From positions 1 to 64,000 of IMG/VR virus record IMGVR_UViG_3300031787_000065: a stretch of 64,000 nt of DNA, one strand, 5' to 3'. This document shows, one piece after another, positions 53,764-62,880 of this stretch. Below the pieces are notes generated by a model that was not told where the DNA came from, did not search any database, and worked only from the letters and a program-made list of their open reading frames with translations. A program made the translations under genes and the position numbers. Each line of letters starts with the position of its first letter. The stretch's first letter is position 1. The stretch comes from a virus.

Positions 53764-54395
53764 TAAGCTAAAGCTCTCTTTATAATTGAGGTTATGGCCG
53801 TTTCTTGAGTTGAACCAATTAACGCTCTAGTAATAAAGTTGTCAGTATTTGTACCAGAGAATTGGGGTGGAATTCTAAAAGCTCCACCGGGTAACATGTT
53901 TCCCAAATTAGATCGTCCAAGTCCAGTTTGAGGATTGTAACTATAATTAGCCACGATAATAGTGTCGCCCTTCGTTAATAGCCAATCTAGCCAGTGTAAA
54001 TCTCCATTATTAATGTTCACATGGCCCTCTGGTAAAGCCAATAAATTAGCAAAATTAGATGGTTGAAAGTATATTTCTAATCCGCCAGTTAGATTTGCTT
54101 TAAATGGAGTAAATTTTAAACTAATAGAATTTGCGACTGAGGCACATATCGATTCTATTATTGAATTAGTATCTCCAGGAATTCCAAATAAAGCCACTAA
54201 AGATCCAGTACTGTAAGATTGTAAAGACTGTATTTCTGGCTGAGCTTTAATCCAAGATGGTACAATTTTGACTAATTCAGATAGTATCCAATTTTGTTGA
54301 GATCTTATTTTTTGGGTTAATACATCGGCTATTGCTAAATTAATATTTTTAGTAATTTGCTTTTCTGTTTCTACAAGTCTAATAGAAAGTGTCAT
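53763..54395 (-). CDS. Neck or tail-completion candidate (210 residues)
   Basis: The ATG at 54395 overlaps the previous stop (TAATG) and is preceded by GGAGAAGG; an ATG 15 bases upstream is less likely. The N-terminus is helical (RLVETEKQITKNINLAIADV), followed by WILSELVKIVPSWIKAQPEI and a beta part LTGGLEIYFQPSNFANLLAL. ALPEGHVNINNGDLHWLDWL is a conserved-looking segment. Shape and position fit a tail completion or head-closure protein; no specific family recognised. Confidence 0.45.
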   Translation of the reverse strand: MTLSIRLVETEKQITKNINLAIADVLTQKIRSQQNWILSELVKIVPSWIKAQPEIQSLQSYSTGSLVALFGIPGDTNSIIESICASVANSISLKFTPFKANLTGGLEIYFQPSNFANLLALPEGHVNINNGDLHWLDWLLTKGDTIIVANYSYNPQTGLGRSNLGNMLPGGAFRIPPQFSGTNTDNFITRALIGSTQETAITSIIKRALA

Positions 54396-54877
54396 TACAC
54401 CCTTCTCCACATACAGGCAAAGTATCTGTCTTGTCTTAACCCCATAGGTGTATGCTCGCCCATTCTCTCAAATCTTAACTCTTTATACTCTTTAATATTT
54501 TTATGAACTATTAGTGATTTAGCATTAAGTACTAGTGGTAAATCTTTCATGAATCCTATCGTTTGAATAGAACCGTCTGGCACTTGTATGTTTCCGCCAA
54601 CGCCAATCCACTGTCTAGCATCCCAATATACTTTTAGCTTAATATCTTTTAGTACTTCGACTTCTTTTACAATTTTATGTCCACGCTCATAATCACCACC
54701 TCGTACTCTGTGGGCATTAATAGAATTTTTCTCTGGCACATTATTGTCTGGATCAACAACTAGTTCTTCCACTTTATTTATAGATACTAATTGACATGTT
54801 ACTCCAAAAATATCAAAGGTGGAGTCTATTACATCATAGTATTTATCAAAAACACTTTCTGGAACATATACTGGCAT
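54395..54877 (-). CDS. Small virion protein, possible head-tail joining
   Basis: A protein of 160 residues with TAATG at its start and another at its end. It begins MPVYVPESVFDKYYDVIDST, has CQLVSINKVEELVVDP and a strand-rich part IKLKVYWDARQWIGVGGNIQ, ending MGLRQDRYFACMWRRV. The beta-barrel-like content and the position between fibre and neck genes suggest a joining protein; this is inference. Confidence 0.42.
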   Translation of the reverse strand: MPVYVPESVFDKYYDVIDSTFDIFGVTCQLVSINKVEELVVDPDNNVPEKNSINAHRVRGGDYERGHKIVKEVEVLKDIKLKVYWDARQWIGVGGNIQVPDGSIQTIGFMKDLPLVLNAKSLIVHKNIKEYKELRFERMGEHTPMGLRQDRYFACMWRRV

Positions 54878-55374
54878 TATATTGATTCCAATTCTGAAAT
54901 AGATGTAGCGCTGTGTATGGCGTGTTTCTTATTAGCATACTCAGCACTAAGGGTGGCTCTAGCACTTCCGTATTGTAACATTAAAGAAGTTAGTTCTTGA
55001 ATGGTTAGCTGATGTGGTTCGCCAGCGGTATCAATAATACTAGTTGAATTAGTAAGCCCAGCGTCGGCAGCTTCTTTTGCTAATATAAAAGCTCCAGTTA
55101 ATAATGTAACATCTTGTGTGTCTAAGCCCAACTTCCAGCCTTCTGGAGTTTCCCACCCACTTGCGATACTGTTTTTCCAACCTTGTTCAAGTTCCTCTAG
55201 CTTATTGAACTTGGCTAACTGTAAATCTAAGCTATTAAGTATAGCATTTATTTGAAGATACTGCTCTGGAGTTGGAGTATCAATATAATGTACTATTATA
55301 GAACCGTCATCTGCTGTTGATAGACCCTCAATAGGTACTATACTACTAATCATATTGTGTAAATAACTTATCAT
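54877..55374 (-). CDS. DUF4376-like protein, possible fibre assembly or accessory
   Basis: A protein of 165 residues with GGGAG ribosome site. The C-terminal half, WKLGLDTQDVTLLTGAFILA, then a D-T-A-G-E-P-H segment and LTIQELTSLMLQYGSARATL, resembles the DUF4376 domain found in tail-fibre assembly and fibre-linked proteins. It follows the 641-residue fibre gene directly, consistent with an accessory role for that fibre. Confidence 0.55.
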   Translation of the reverse strand: MISYLHNMISSIVPIEGLSTADDGSIIVHYIDTPTPEQYLQINAILNSLDLQLAKFNKLEELEQGWKNSIASGWETPEGWKLGLDTQDVTLLTGAFILAKEAADAGLTNSTSIIDTAGEPHQLTIQELTSLMLQYGSARATLSAEYANKKHAIHSATSISELESI

Positions 55375-55377
55375 AAA

Positions 55378-57303
55378 TTAGCACTCCCAAGAGCCTTGAA
55401 TACCACCAAAATAATCGCTAGCATTTGATCCAAACAGAGCGTATGCTGATGTGACGGCCCCATTGCCCTTTTCTAGTAAAGTATAATAATGATATCCAAG
55501 ACCAGGATTATCAAACAATGTTACTGATAGTTGTTCATTTGTAGCATCGTTGATATTTGATATTCTGGTTCCCATAAATGGCGCGCTAGTAGAATCTTTA
55601 GCAATAGCAAAGCTGTATAAAACAGTGGGACTAGTTTGGGCGGCTGTAAATAATACGCCAGCGTTTAGAGCTACGGAATTTGTAAATAATCCTTGAACCA
55701 CTTCTACTGGATAAGAGACTGCGTTTAGTAGTCTCCAAGATGTTCCATTATATGTCCAAGGGCCAGCAGAAGACAATATTCTTAAAGATCTATTTACTCT
55801 ATTATACATATTCCAAACAAATCTTTTTGCTTGAGAGTCTTCTGTAGTATTACTTGTTGTGGCACGAATAGTTCCAAGATATCTTCGGCTTAAATTTCCA
55901 GAGAGAACATAAACGCCGTCCTGTGTGGATAAATTTGTAGCTCTTGTGGTATCAGTAGACCAAGCTGTGCCAAGCTCCAAAGTTACAGTTCCATTATTAT
56001 TATAAGCGAAAACGTCATAATTTTTCCCAGATGTCAAGCCGGTTAAAGATAAAAACGCTTGTGTAAAATCTAAAATGTCCCAACTTGCACTTGATGTATT
56101 ATACAAACAAATAGAACTGCCAACGTATGGGGTATAGTAAACAATGCTAGATGTGGCGTCAGAGCTAGTTACTGGAGTATTAGAAGTCAACGTTAGTCTT
56201 CCTCCAACAATATTAGTTAACGCCTTATTAAAGCTCAATTTCTGAGGCGTAACAGAAGAGTTTGCTAATTTAGTAGAATTGATAGCATTGGCATCAATCG
56301 TCCATGTAGTTCCAGTATTTGTAACTAATATATCTCCCTTATCTCCATCTGGAATTCCTTGATTAGCAGATAAAATACCAGACACATCGTTGATCTTTGT
56401 GTTTAATAACCCAGAAACTGACACTATGGCAGAATTTGTAGTGCCAATTAATGTAACAATCTTGTTATTAAGTATGCCAGACAAAGATGATATACCGGGA
56501 ACATCGTCTATAGTTAATTGTCTAAATGTTGGATACGCTGGAGAACATGGAGCAACGCACCCGCTTGGTGGACCAGCAAGGACTAATCCAGCGTTTTGTG
56601 GTTTAAATAGAATGTATTGGTTAGCCACGCCGCTAAGATCAAATACGGCACTAGTACCAGTAAGTTGACCAATTTTCCCTTCGCTAAGAGCTTGACTATC
56701 TAATTTGTTCTTTTCGTAATGACTAAACTGAACGCCACCAGCATAATCATTATTTGGAGGAAAATATATGCCAGAACTTCCAACCATAAAGCCAGAAGCT
56801 TTAACGACTGATTCTGGACCACTACCACCAAGATGAATCCCGTAGTCTGGAGTTGGATGGTTAACGCCTAGTCTTTTGAATGTCTTGTCCCAAACTATAG
56901 ATGAATCATAATCTAAAGTATTACTAGATGACCAGAAAGCAATACCATTTTGAGAAGGTGTGCTTAAGCCGTCTATACCAGAACCCATATATACAGCGTG
57001 GGTTGCTGGATATGTAACAAAGACTTCCTTTACGCCCTCTGGAAAGTCTACTCTATTATTGCTATTGGAACTTTTTAGTGGGAATCTAACGATATAGTTA
57101 ATTGGGCCGGTTTTGAATAATCCAGAACCAATCTCATATCTTGATCCATCAGTAACTGCGTAAAATAAAGAATCATTATTAGAATAAGATGAACCAAAGG
57201 AGCTAAATCCGGCAACTGCCCCATTTAGGGAAAAGTTACCGGTCCCCATTGTATAACTGATTTCTTTTATTCTATCAGATATTTTTATTTTGTTCTGGGA
57301 CAT
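55378..57303 (-). CDS. Tail fibre-like protein (641 residues)
   Basis: AGGAG ribosome site. The N-terminal 130 residues (KISDRIKEISYTMGTGNFSL, GAVAGFSSF, YAVTDGSRYEIGSGLF, EGVKEVFVTYPATHAVYMG) match a common virion-attachment part seen in many phage tail proteins. The middle has a fibre-like repeat part with SGLLNTKINDVSGILSANQG and the C-terminal third has FVWNMYNRVNRSLRILSS, typical of phage receptor-binding regions. It probably forms a trimeric fibre or spike. Confidence 0.7.
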   Translation of the reverse strand: MSQNKIKISDRIKEISYTMGTGNFSLNGAVAGFSSFGSSYSNNDSLFYAVTDGSRYEIGSGLFKTGPINYIVRFPLKSSNSNNRVDFPEGVKEVFVTYPATHAVYMGSGIDGLSTPSQNGIAFWSSSNTLDYDSSIVWDKTFKRLGVNHPTPDYGIHLGGSGPESVVKASGFMVGSSGIYFPPNNDYAGGVQFSHYEKNKLDSQALSEGKIGQLTGTSAVFDLSGVANQYILFKPQNAGLVLAGPPSGCVAPCSPAYPTFRQLTIDDVPGISSLSGILNNKIVTLIGTTNSAIVSVSGLLNTKINDVSGILSANQGIPDGDKGDILVTNTGTTWTIDANAINSTKLANSSVTPQKLSFNKALTNIVGGRLTLTSNTPVTSSDATSSIVYYTPYVGSSICLYNTSSASWDILDFTQAFLSLTGLTSGKNYDVFAYNNNGTVTLELGTAWSTDTTRATNLSTQDGVYVLSGNLSRRYLGTIRATTSNTTEDSQAKRFVWNMYNRVNRSLRILSSAGPWTYNGTSWRLLNAVSYPVEVVQGLFTNSVALNAGVLFTAAQTSPTVLYSFAIAKDSTSAPFMGTRISNINDATNEQLSVTLFDNPGLGYHYYTLLEKGNGAVTSAYALFGSNASDYFGGIQGSWEC

Positions 57304-57321
57304 AATATACTCCTAACAGGA

Positions 57322-58260
57322 TTAAAGAACAGTTACTACTGGTGGCACTCCGCTAGATTCATTAGGAGCTAATCCGTATACTACAATGTCATTAAGTGCG
57401 GCATCTACGAACTGATTGCCGTCATTTAGAACGCAGAACGTCATATTTCTAAGAACAGAAGCGTCATCGCCATTTCTAGCAACAATGCCCACTGTATTTA
57501 GATCAAAATCTTCTGGACTGTTAGAAGTGCCTCTAGAATTACTATTACCCAGTGCTACATAATTATTGCTTCTTAAAATGCCAGAATTAAATATTACTTT
57601 AAATTTACCAACACCTATTTTCTGTAATTCTTTTACATTATAAGATGAGTATACTTGTGGAGAACCGTCTACTCCACTAGCATCAAAGCTTATCCAAGCC
57701 TTGGCTACACCTTTTGCCGTAGACATTACAGAGTTATCTGTATTAAAAACAAATCTTGTATTAGAACCTACTTTGACTTGCTCTACTATGCCAGTATTAG
57801 TGGTTTGAGTTTGAAATTGAAGCCCCCTATTACTACTACTAACAATGTCTGAAGCTCCACTAGAGTTTATCCAATTGTTACCAAGTCCAAGGTTGGCAGA
57901 CATTACTCTTACGCCATTTAGTGGTAAATATTGTAAGTGTGGATCCCCTACGGCTAATCCTCCCAACTGATTATGCTGAATACTTCCTGGACCTGGATAA
58001 GGCTCATACTGAATTCCAGGAGTCTCTGCATTTGGAAAACTAATACCAGATCCTGCTATAATTAGCTTCTGAAATCTAACATTGCTTCCAGTAAATGGTG
58101 TGGACACATCAAAGTCTCCACTAGCTACAATTTGATTTATAGAATCAACAAGGTCTTCCATGTTATGACGAACATCATAAGCTGATATAAGACCGGCGTT
58201 ATTATCGGCCAATTCACCTTGAATATTAGCCTTAATCTGTGCTTGTGATAAAATAGCCAT
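57322..58260 (-). CDS. Short tail fibre with shared N-terminal anchor (312 residues)
   Basis: GGAGG ribosome site. The first 50 residues (MAILSQAQIKANIQGELADN, NAGLISAYDVRHNMEDLVDS) resemble the N-terminus of the 1069-residue fibre at 58862, suggesting a shared attachment point. QHNQLGGLAVGDPHLQYLPL followed by N-G-V-R-V-M-S is a common phage fibre motif. The C-terminal part (VAKAWISFDASGVDGSPQVY, VGKFKVIFNSGIL) is like a tip domain of receptor-binding proteins. Confidence 0.7.
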   Translation of the reverse strand: MAILSQAQIKANIQGELADNNAGLISAYDVRHNMEDLVDSINQIVASGDFDVSTPFTGSNVRFQKLIIAGSGISFPNAETPGIQYEPYPGPGSIQHNQLGGLAVGDPHLQYLPLNGVRVMSANLGLGNNWINSSGASDIVSSSNRGLQFQTQTTNTGIVEQVKVGSNTRFVFNTDNSVMSTAKGVAKAWISFDASGVDGSPQVYSSYNVKELQKIGVGKFKVIFNSGILRSNNYVALGNSNSRGTSNSPEDFDLNTVGIVARNGDDASVLRNMTFCVLNDGNQFVDAALNDIVVYGLAPNESSGVPPVVTVL

Positions 58261-58271
58261 TTAATCCTCCA

Positions 58272-58778
58272 TTAGTATCTAAAATAATTGCTTCTAAAAT
58301 CGTGATCTGAATTTGTACGTGTCACATAGTCACTTCCGGGAGAATATGGACCAAGAATAGCCTGACCGGTAGAGCCGTGATATCCGTAGTCAGAAACTAA
58401 ATCGTCGTATTTCTTGGATATATCTTGATATAATGCTAATAAAGTCGAAGAAACTCCCCTCAAGTCTATAGCAGATGGTCCGTCTTTAATAGATATAGCA
58501 TTTGAAGCCTCAGTTTTGACCTCTCCACCTAATATTACTACAGCAGTTTTTAATACTAGTAAATTCATAAAATAATCATCAGATATTGGGTCTGGAGAAA
58601 TCGTGCGCTCAATCACATTAATGCTGTACTGATTATTAAAATCAAGTTCTAATACTACAAGTTTAGCTGCTACTAAAACGGCAGAATCTATTCTATCGTC
58701 TGTGTACTTATAATTTGACGAATCTACGTCATTTATAAGGTGTCTGACCATTATGTTAGCTTGTTCTTGCCACTGCAT
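58272..58778 (-). CDS. Head-tail connector-like protein (168 residues)
   Basis: Weak ribosome site ACGGGAA. The sequence MQWQEQANIMVRHLINDVDS, YTDDRIDSAVLVAAKLVVLE, NVIERTISPDPISDDYFMNL and LVLKTAVVILGGEVKTEASN matches a conserved phage family with a helical fold, usually placed next to neck and fibre genes and often annotated as adaptor or structural protein. It has its own promoter motif upstream (58811-58825). Confidence 0.55.
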   Translation of the reverse strand: MQWQEQANIMVRHLINDVDSSNYKYTDDRIDSAVLVAAKLVVLELDFNNQYSINVIERTISPDPISDDYFMNLLVLKTAVVILGGEVKTEASNAISIKDGPSAIDLRGVSSTLLALYQDISKKYDDLVSDYGYHGSTGQAILGPYSPGSDYVTRTNSDHDFRSNYFRY

Positions 58779-58810
58779 ATAAAATTCCCGTTAAAATATG
58801 TGGAAATCCA

Positions 58811-58825
58811 TATAAGTATACACTC
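58811..58825 (-). promoter_or_regulatory. Candidate phage late promoter before the connector-like gene
   Basis: On the minus strand GAGTGTATACTTATA, in the 83-base gap between the 1069-residue fibre and the connector-like gene and 47 bases before its start. It differs from the consensus at the CG position (AG). The remaining gap holds no hairpin. Confidence 0.45.
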
Positions 58826-58861
58826 AATCCCTATCGCTCTCTCTTGGAGTCCACATAGTTA

Positions 58862-61800
58862 TTAATTGCCAAAGTTGGGACAGGGCGCACTTTGTGTGCT
58901 AACCCATACCGGTCTATATTCATTATTTATTTTGATAGCTATTACGTAATCTCCAGCACTAATATGTAAGGTTTTATCTCTATTTACAAGATTTATAGTA
59001 CCAACATCGTACCAATGAGAATCCCTTACAATAAGATTTCCAGAGGTTGGAACTGATGGGTCTTGTGGCGAGGATATATCTCTAGAAACATTTCCTTCAA
59101 TAAAAATAGAACTGAGAACACTGTTTATAGTAGAGATTTGACCACTAACTGTTGCAACTTGAGCATTCAGATTAGTTATTTGAGAAGAAGAATCTAAAGA
59201 AGTTCCATCACTGAATCTAACTGAGCCTAGTAGTCTTAAATCTCCACGAAGATCTGCGTGTGGAATGTCATTACTATCGGAGTTATAGTTTGGAGTCTTG
59301 CTAAGCGGTGCAACGTGATGCTTAAGTGTTAAAAGATCAGCCGAAGAATTACCCTTAAATCTAAAGGATAACGTATTGTCTGGGTAATTATTGCCACTAA
59401 AGTCTTGAACCTCTATAATATTAGCTCTAAGACCAAGGGCATCGGCATTAGTATTGTCAAATATATTTAATTTACCGCCGCTTGGTAAAGACAACTGTTT
59501 ATCTTGATCGGTTGGGCCTAGGGTTCCTTGTAGTAATACCAGATTATGTTGCGCACCTAGAATAAAGTTGTAGTTTCCACTAGTATTATTTCCTATAGAA
59601 TTGTTACCTATTACAATATTATGACTTGCACTATTTATAGTGTTATTGAATCCACTGTTACCAATAACTATATTATTAGATCCAGTTGATATACTTCTAG
59701 CTGAATATGGACCAATTATCGTATTATTAGATCCAGTTATTAGCCCGCTTGCAGCATGTGAACCTATCGCGATATTAAAATCGCCATTAGAGATAGAATA
59801 TAATGATCTATGTCCTAAAGTCGTGTTACCATTAGCTCCAGATAAAATCCTAGTTCGTGGAGATTGTAAGCCGCCAAAAGTATTCTCAAAATTATCAGTG
59901 AATAACAGTCTAGCATCGTTAACGTCAAACTTATTTATAATAAGATCATGAGTATTACCGCTGCCGTCCATAAAGAATACAGACTGAGCTTGATAATCTG
60001 CAATTTTAGGTTTTACAAAAAGCTTACCGTATGTGCTTGTGGCAGTTGGTGAACCGCTATAATCTTTCAAACTAATTGCGGCTGTGTTTCTAAAGTTATC
60101 ACCAAGCGTGAGCATGGCATTTGATGTGCCGCTACTGGTAAATAGTCCAACTGTATTGTTATCATACAGCCTAAAGAATACTTGCTTGCCAGAATCTTTG
60201 TATATACTTAGATCTGCAACGCCGCTAGTATTTAAATAAGCAATTTCTATACCATTATATTCATAGCTTTGTTCGCCAAACAACTGTAAGGCAGCAATAG
60301 TTTTACTCTGGTTTTCTGCCGTGGCTCTAATAATGGCGTTACCAGTTGTGCGAATATCCAAGGCGGTTTTTGGAACTATATTTTCTGATAATACTCCAAG
60401 ACCATTAATTCCAAAAATACCTTGAGAACCGTCCTTCATTAAGGATATGGTATTAAACATGTTAGAAGAATTATTGTATGATCCAATAACAAATCTGTCA
60501 GATGGTATAGACAAGTTTTGTGAGCTTGTATCAATAAATTTTAATTCAAAGCCCGTAAGAATGTCTTTATTATTATTGAGAGAATCTTTAACTCTTCGCT
60601 TAGCGCCAGTAATCATTCTTGTGGATACGCTGACGCCAGATTCTAAGGACGCTATTGAGGTCACATAGTCATTAATAATACCAGAATTAGAAATAAAGTT
60701 TACGTTTCCAAGTCCCGCGATATTACCACTAGAACTAGAAGGTCTAGCGTCTAGTATATTTTTTCTTCCAATATATGTATTTCCGCCATCAAAAAATAGC
60801 CCGTGACAGTTATTATCATAGCTAACTATTCGATTAGTTCTTAGGTATGCTCCAGAATCAATAGCTAATGTAGTATTAGTATACCATGAAGCTTGGGCAT
60901 AACCGTTAGTATCGCACTGTAAACCAGAAGATGGTGGTAAGAATGTGAATCTATAATCTCTGCGATAACCAGTACCGCTTGTGCTTGCTATGATGCCAGC
61001 ACCAAGCATTTGTTCATCAGTTATTAGAGAGCATTCATAAATTAATGGAGACTGATAAGCATAGTCATATATACTTGTTGGACCACCGCCATCAAGAGTT
61101 TCTACAACTCCGCTAGAGGCAAGATGGATTGTTTTACAATAATATTCACAGGTTTCATAAGCATTAAATCTATTAAAAGTAGCAACGCCATTAACTACAA
61201 TATTATCAAAGTATCCACCAGACCAAGGTTGGCTTAATGTTCCAATACTTGAATTGTTATTGTTACTGACTATATTAGTATTGGTTATAATATTTTCGTC
61301 GGCAGATAGATAAACACCGCTATTAAAAGATATATAGTTGGTATGTAAATTATTCCACCTATAACTAGAGTTACCTAGACTGCTAATATTTCCAGATGAT
61401 GGAGTGATATCACCATTAACCTCTAGAGTTCCGTTAGAGTTTAGAGTATTGGTATTGATACCAACTTTCTTAGCACCAAAATCTCCATATAATAATGGTA
61501 CTAATCCAGAACCATTAGGATTAGAGCATATGTAAGAGTCATCAACGGGGTGAGAGGCTATAAATAATTTATTAGAAGTAAATCTATCAACATAGTATCC
61601 TGCGCCATGTCCGATAGCAACATTAAAGTTACCGATCTTATTATTTATTAAAGAGTAATTGCCAAGACCAACATTACCAAAACCGTTAGTATTGCCACCA
61701 AGAGCGTTATATCCAACAGCCGCATTATCTTCACCATACACGTTGCATGATAATGAATGAGAACCTACCGCTGTATTTCTGGAGCCTTGATAGTTAGATT

Positions 61801-62071
61801 TAAGAGAAGCGAAACCAAAAGCAGAATTATCTATACTAAAATAACCATTTAAAGATAAATTTTCTATAGTATAATGCCCAGCCCTAGTGGTTCTAGTGGC
61901 GGGAGAAGAAAAGTTATTAGTATCTAACTCATTGTTTTGAAGTAATACAGCTACTGAATCTATAATATCTAACAGATTATGACGTATATCGTATGGCGAT
62001 ATTTGTCCAGTAGAATTATCAGATAGCTCAGTAAGTATGTTCTCAACAAGTTGGGACTTGCTTAAAATCAT
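58862..62071 (-). CDS. Long tail fibre with YadA-head-like repeats (1069 residues)
   Basis: The N-terminal anchor (ILSKSQLVENILTELSDNST and GQISPYDIRHNLLDIIDSVA) is shared with the 312-residue fibre. Left-handed beta-roll-like repeats similar to trimeric autotransporter heads occur at about residues 80-165 (NTAVGSHSLSCNVYGEDNAA, VGYNALGGNTNGFGNVGLGN) and again at about 740-830 (GSNNTIIGPYSARSISTGSN, NIVIGNSGFNN). A coiled coil (ITNLNAQVATVSGQISTINS) stands before the C-terminal tip. The protein is probably a trimeric fibre that recognises the host surface. Confidence 0.75.
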   Translation of the reverse strand: MILSKSQLVENILTELSDNSTGQISPYDIRHNLLDIIDSVAVLLQNNELDTNNFSSPATRTTRAGHYTIENLSLNGYFSIDNSAFGFASLKSNYQGSRNTAVGSHSLSCNVYGEDNAAVGYNALGGNTNGFGNVGLGNYSLINNKIGNFNVAIGHGAGYYVDRFTSNKLFIASHPVDDSYICSNPNGSGLVPLLYGDFGAKKVGINTNTLNSNGTLEVNGDITPSSGNISSLGNSSYRWNNLHTNYISFNSGVYLSADENIITNTNIVSNNNNSSIGTLSQPWSGGYFDNIVVNGVATFNRFNAYETCEYYCKTIHLASSGVVETLDGGGPTSIYDYAYQSPLIYECSLITDEQMLGAGIIASTSGTGYRRDYRFTFLPPSSGLQCDTNGYAQASWYTNTTLAIDSGAYLRTNRIVSYDNNCHGLFFDGGNTYIGRKNILDARPSSSSGNIAGLGNVNFISNSGIINDYVTSIASLESGVSVSTRMITGAKRRVKDSLNNNKDILTGFELKFIDTSSQNLSIPSDRFVIGSYNNSSNMFNTISLMKDGSQGIFGINGLGVLSENIVPKTALDIRTTGNAIIRATAENQSKTIAALQLFGEQSYEYNGIEIAYLNTSGVADLSIYKDSGKQVFFRLYDNNTVGLFTSSGTSNAMLTLGDNFRNTAAISLKDYSGSPTATSTYGKLFVKPKIADYQAQSVFFMDGSGNTHDLIINKFDVNDARLLFTDNFENTFGGLQSPRTRILSGANGNTTLGHRSLYSISNGDFNIAIGSHAASGLITGSNNTIIGPYSARSISTGSNNIVIGNSGFNNTINSASHNIVIGNNSIGNNTSGNYNFILGAQHNLVLLQGTLGPTDQDKQLSLPSGGKLNIFDNTNADALGLRANIIEVQDFSGNNYPDNTLSFRFKGNSSADLLTLKHHVAPLSKTPNYNSDSNDIPHADLRGDLRLLGSVRFSDGTSLDSSSQITNLNAQVATVSGQISTINSVLSSIFIEGNVSRDISSPQDPSVPTSGNLIVRDSHWYDVGTINLVNRDKTLHISAGDYVIAIKINNEYRPVWVSTQSAPCPNFGN

Positions 62072-62072
62072 T

Positions 62073-62765
62073 CTACTTTAAACTTATTTCTAAAGAATTA
62101 ATGTCGAACTTAATATTATCGCCAGTATAAATATATCGTGGATTTTCTATCTTTGCATACATTAATAAATTACCAGAACCATAATTAGCAGTATCTACAA
62201 TGGCTATGCCAGAAACCCATCCCCAATCTGTTAGGGCGGTATCAAATACTATCTGAGAAGAATTCTTTATAAATCCATTTCCATCATACTTAGCATAACC
62301 GGGATCGCCACTCATTGCTGTTTGCTGTAGGTTTGTTGGGGCGTGGAATGTTACATTGGGAAATTCTCTAAATCTATATGATTGAGTAAATCCATTAGAG
62401 GCTGTTAACGCCGTAGACTGATTTAAATAGAGTGGGTAGAAATAACCGCTTTGACCAACGGTTGCTCCAGACGAACTTGTTCCATAAACAGAGAAAACTG
62501 TAGTATCATCTACTCCAACAGCATTCCAGACATTATTACCAGCAGTAGCTGGATTACCTAAATTAATTCTTTTATAGTTTGTTGTAACGAAATTGGTTCC
62601 TCTGTTGACGCCAGAGGGTAATTCTGGTATAGTAGAACCAGAATCTGAATCTAGTGGAACGCCACTAGTAAGAGCAATTGCAATAGTAGAGGGTCTATTA
62701 AACGCTGTATTTCTAAAGATATGATTAAGTAGACCCGACTCCAAATAATCCGATAATGCTGCCAT
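62073..62765 (-). CDS. Gp80-like phage virion protein (230 residues)
   Basis: AGGAGA ribosome site and an own promoter motif. The N-terminus MAALSDYLESGLLNHIFRNT, then PSTIAIALTSGVP, a middle FRFREF-like part and the end TALTDWGWVSGIAIVDTANY, GSGNLLMYAKIENPRYIYTG and DNIKFDINSLEISLK match a small beta-sandwich family of phages (Gp80-like, often called tail fibre or decoration protein). It stands between the capsid and fibre genes. Whether it decorates the head or joins fibres cannot be decided here. Confidence 0.65.
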   Translation of the reverse strand: MAALSDYLESGLLNHIFRNTAFNRPSTIAIALTSGVPLDSDSGSTIPELPSGVNRGTNFVTTNYKRINLGNPATAGNNVWNAVGVDDTTVFSVYGTSSSGATVGQSGYFYPLYLNQSTALTASNGFTQSYRFREFPNVTFHAPTNLQQTAMSGDPGYAKYDGNGFIKNSSQIVFDTALTDWGWVSGIAIVDTANYGSGNLLMYAKIENPRYIYTGDNIKFDINSLEISLK

Positions 62766-62803
62766 AATTTTCTCCTAATTAGAGTCGCATAGACTTCTTC
62801 TAG

Positions 62804-62816
62804 TTTAGTATACACG
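62804..62816 (-). promoter_or_regulatory. Candidate phage late promoter directly after capsid terminator
   Basis: On the minus strand TTCGTGTATACTAAAC, starting on the T-tract of the capsid terminator and 51 bases before the next gene. Close match to the recurring motif. Confidence 0.65.
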
Positions 62817-62849
62817 AAAAAAGCCACCCCCAATAAAATGAGGGTGGCC
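62817..62849 (-). terminator. Intrinsic terminator after the major capsid gene
   Basis: On the minus strand GCCACCC (62848-62842), a 12-base loop, GGGTGGC (62829-62823) and six T. A strong stem; it ends the capsid message. The T-tract runs into the promoter motif for the next gene. Confidence 0.85.
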
Positions 62850-62880
62850 TTAATCTGATTTCTAGAACTCTAATCTTAGA

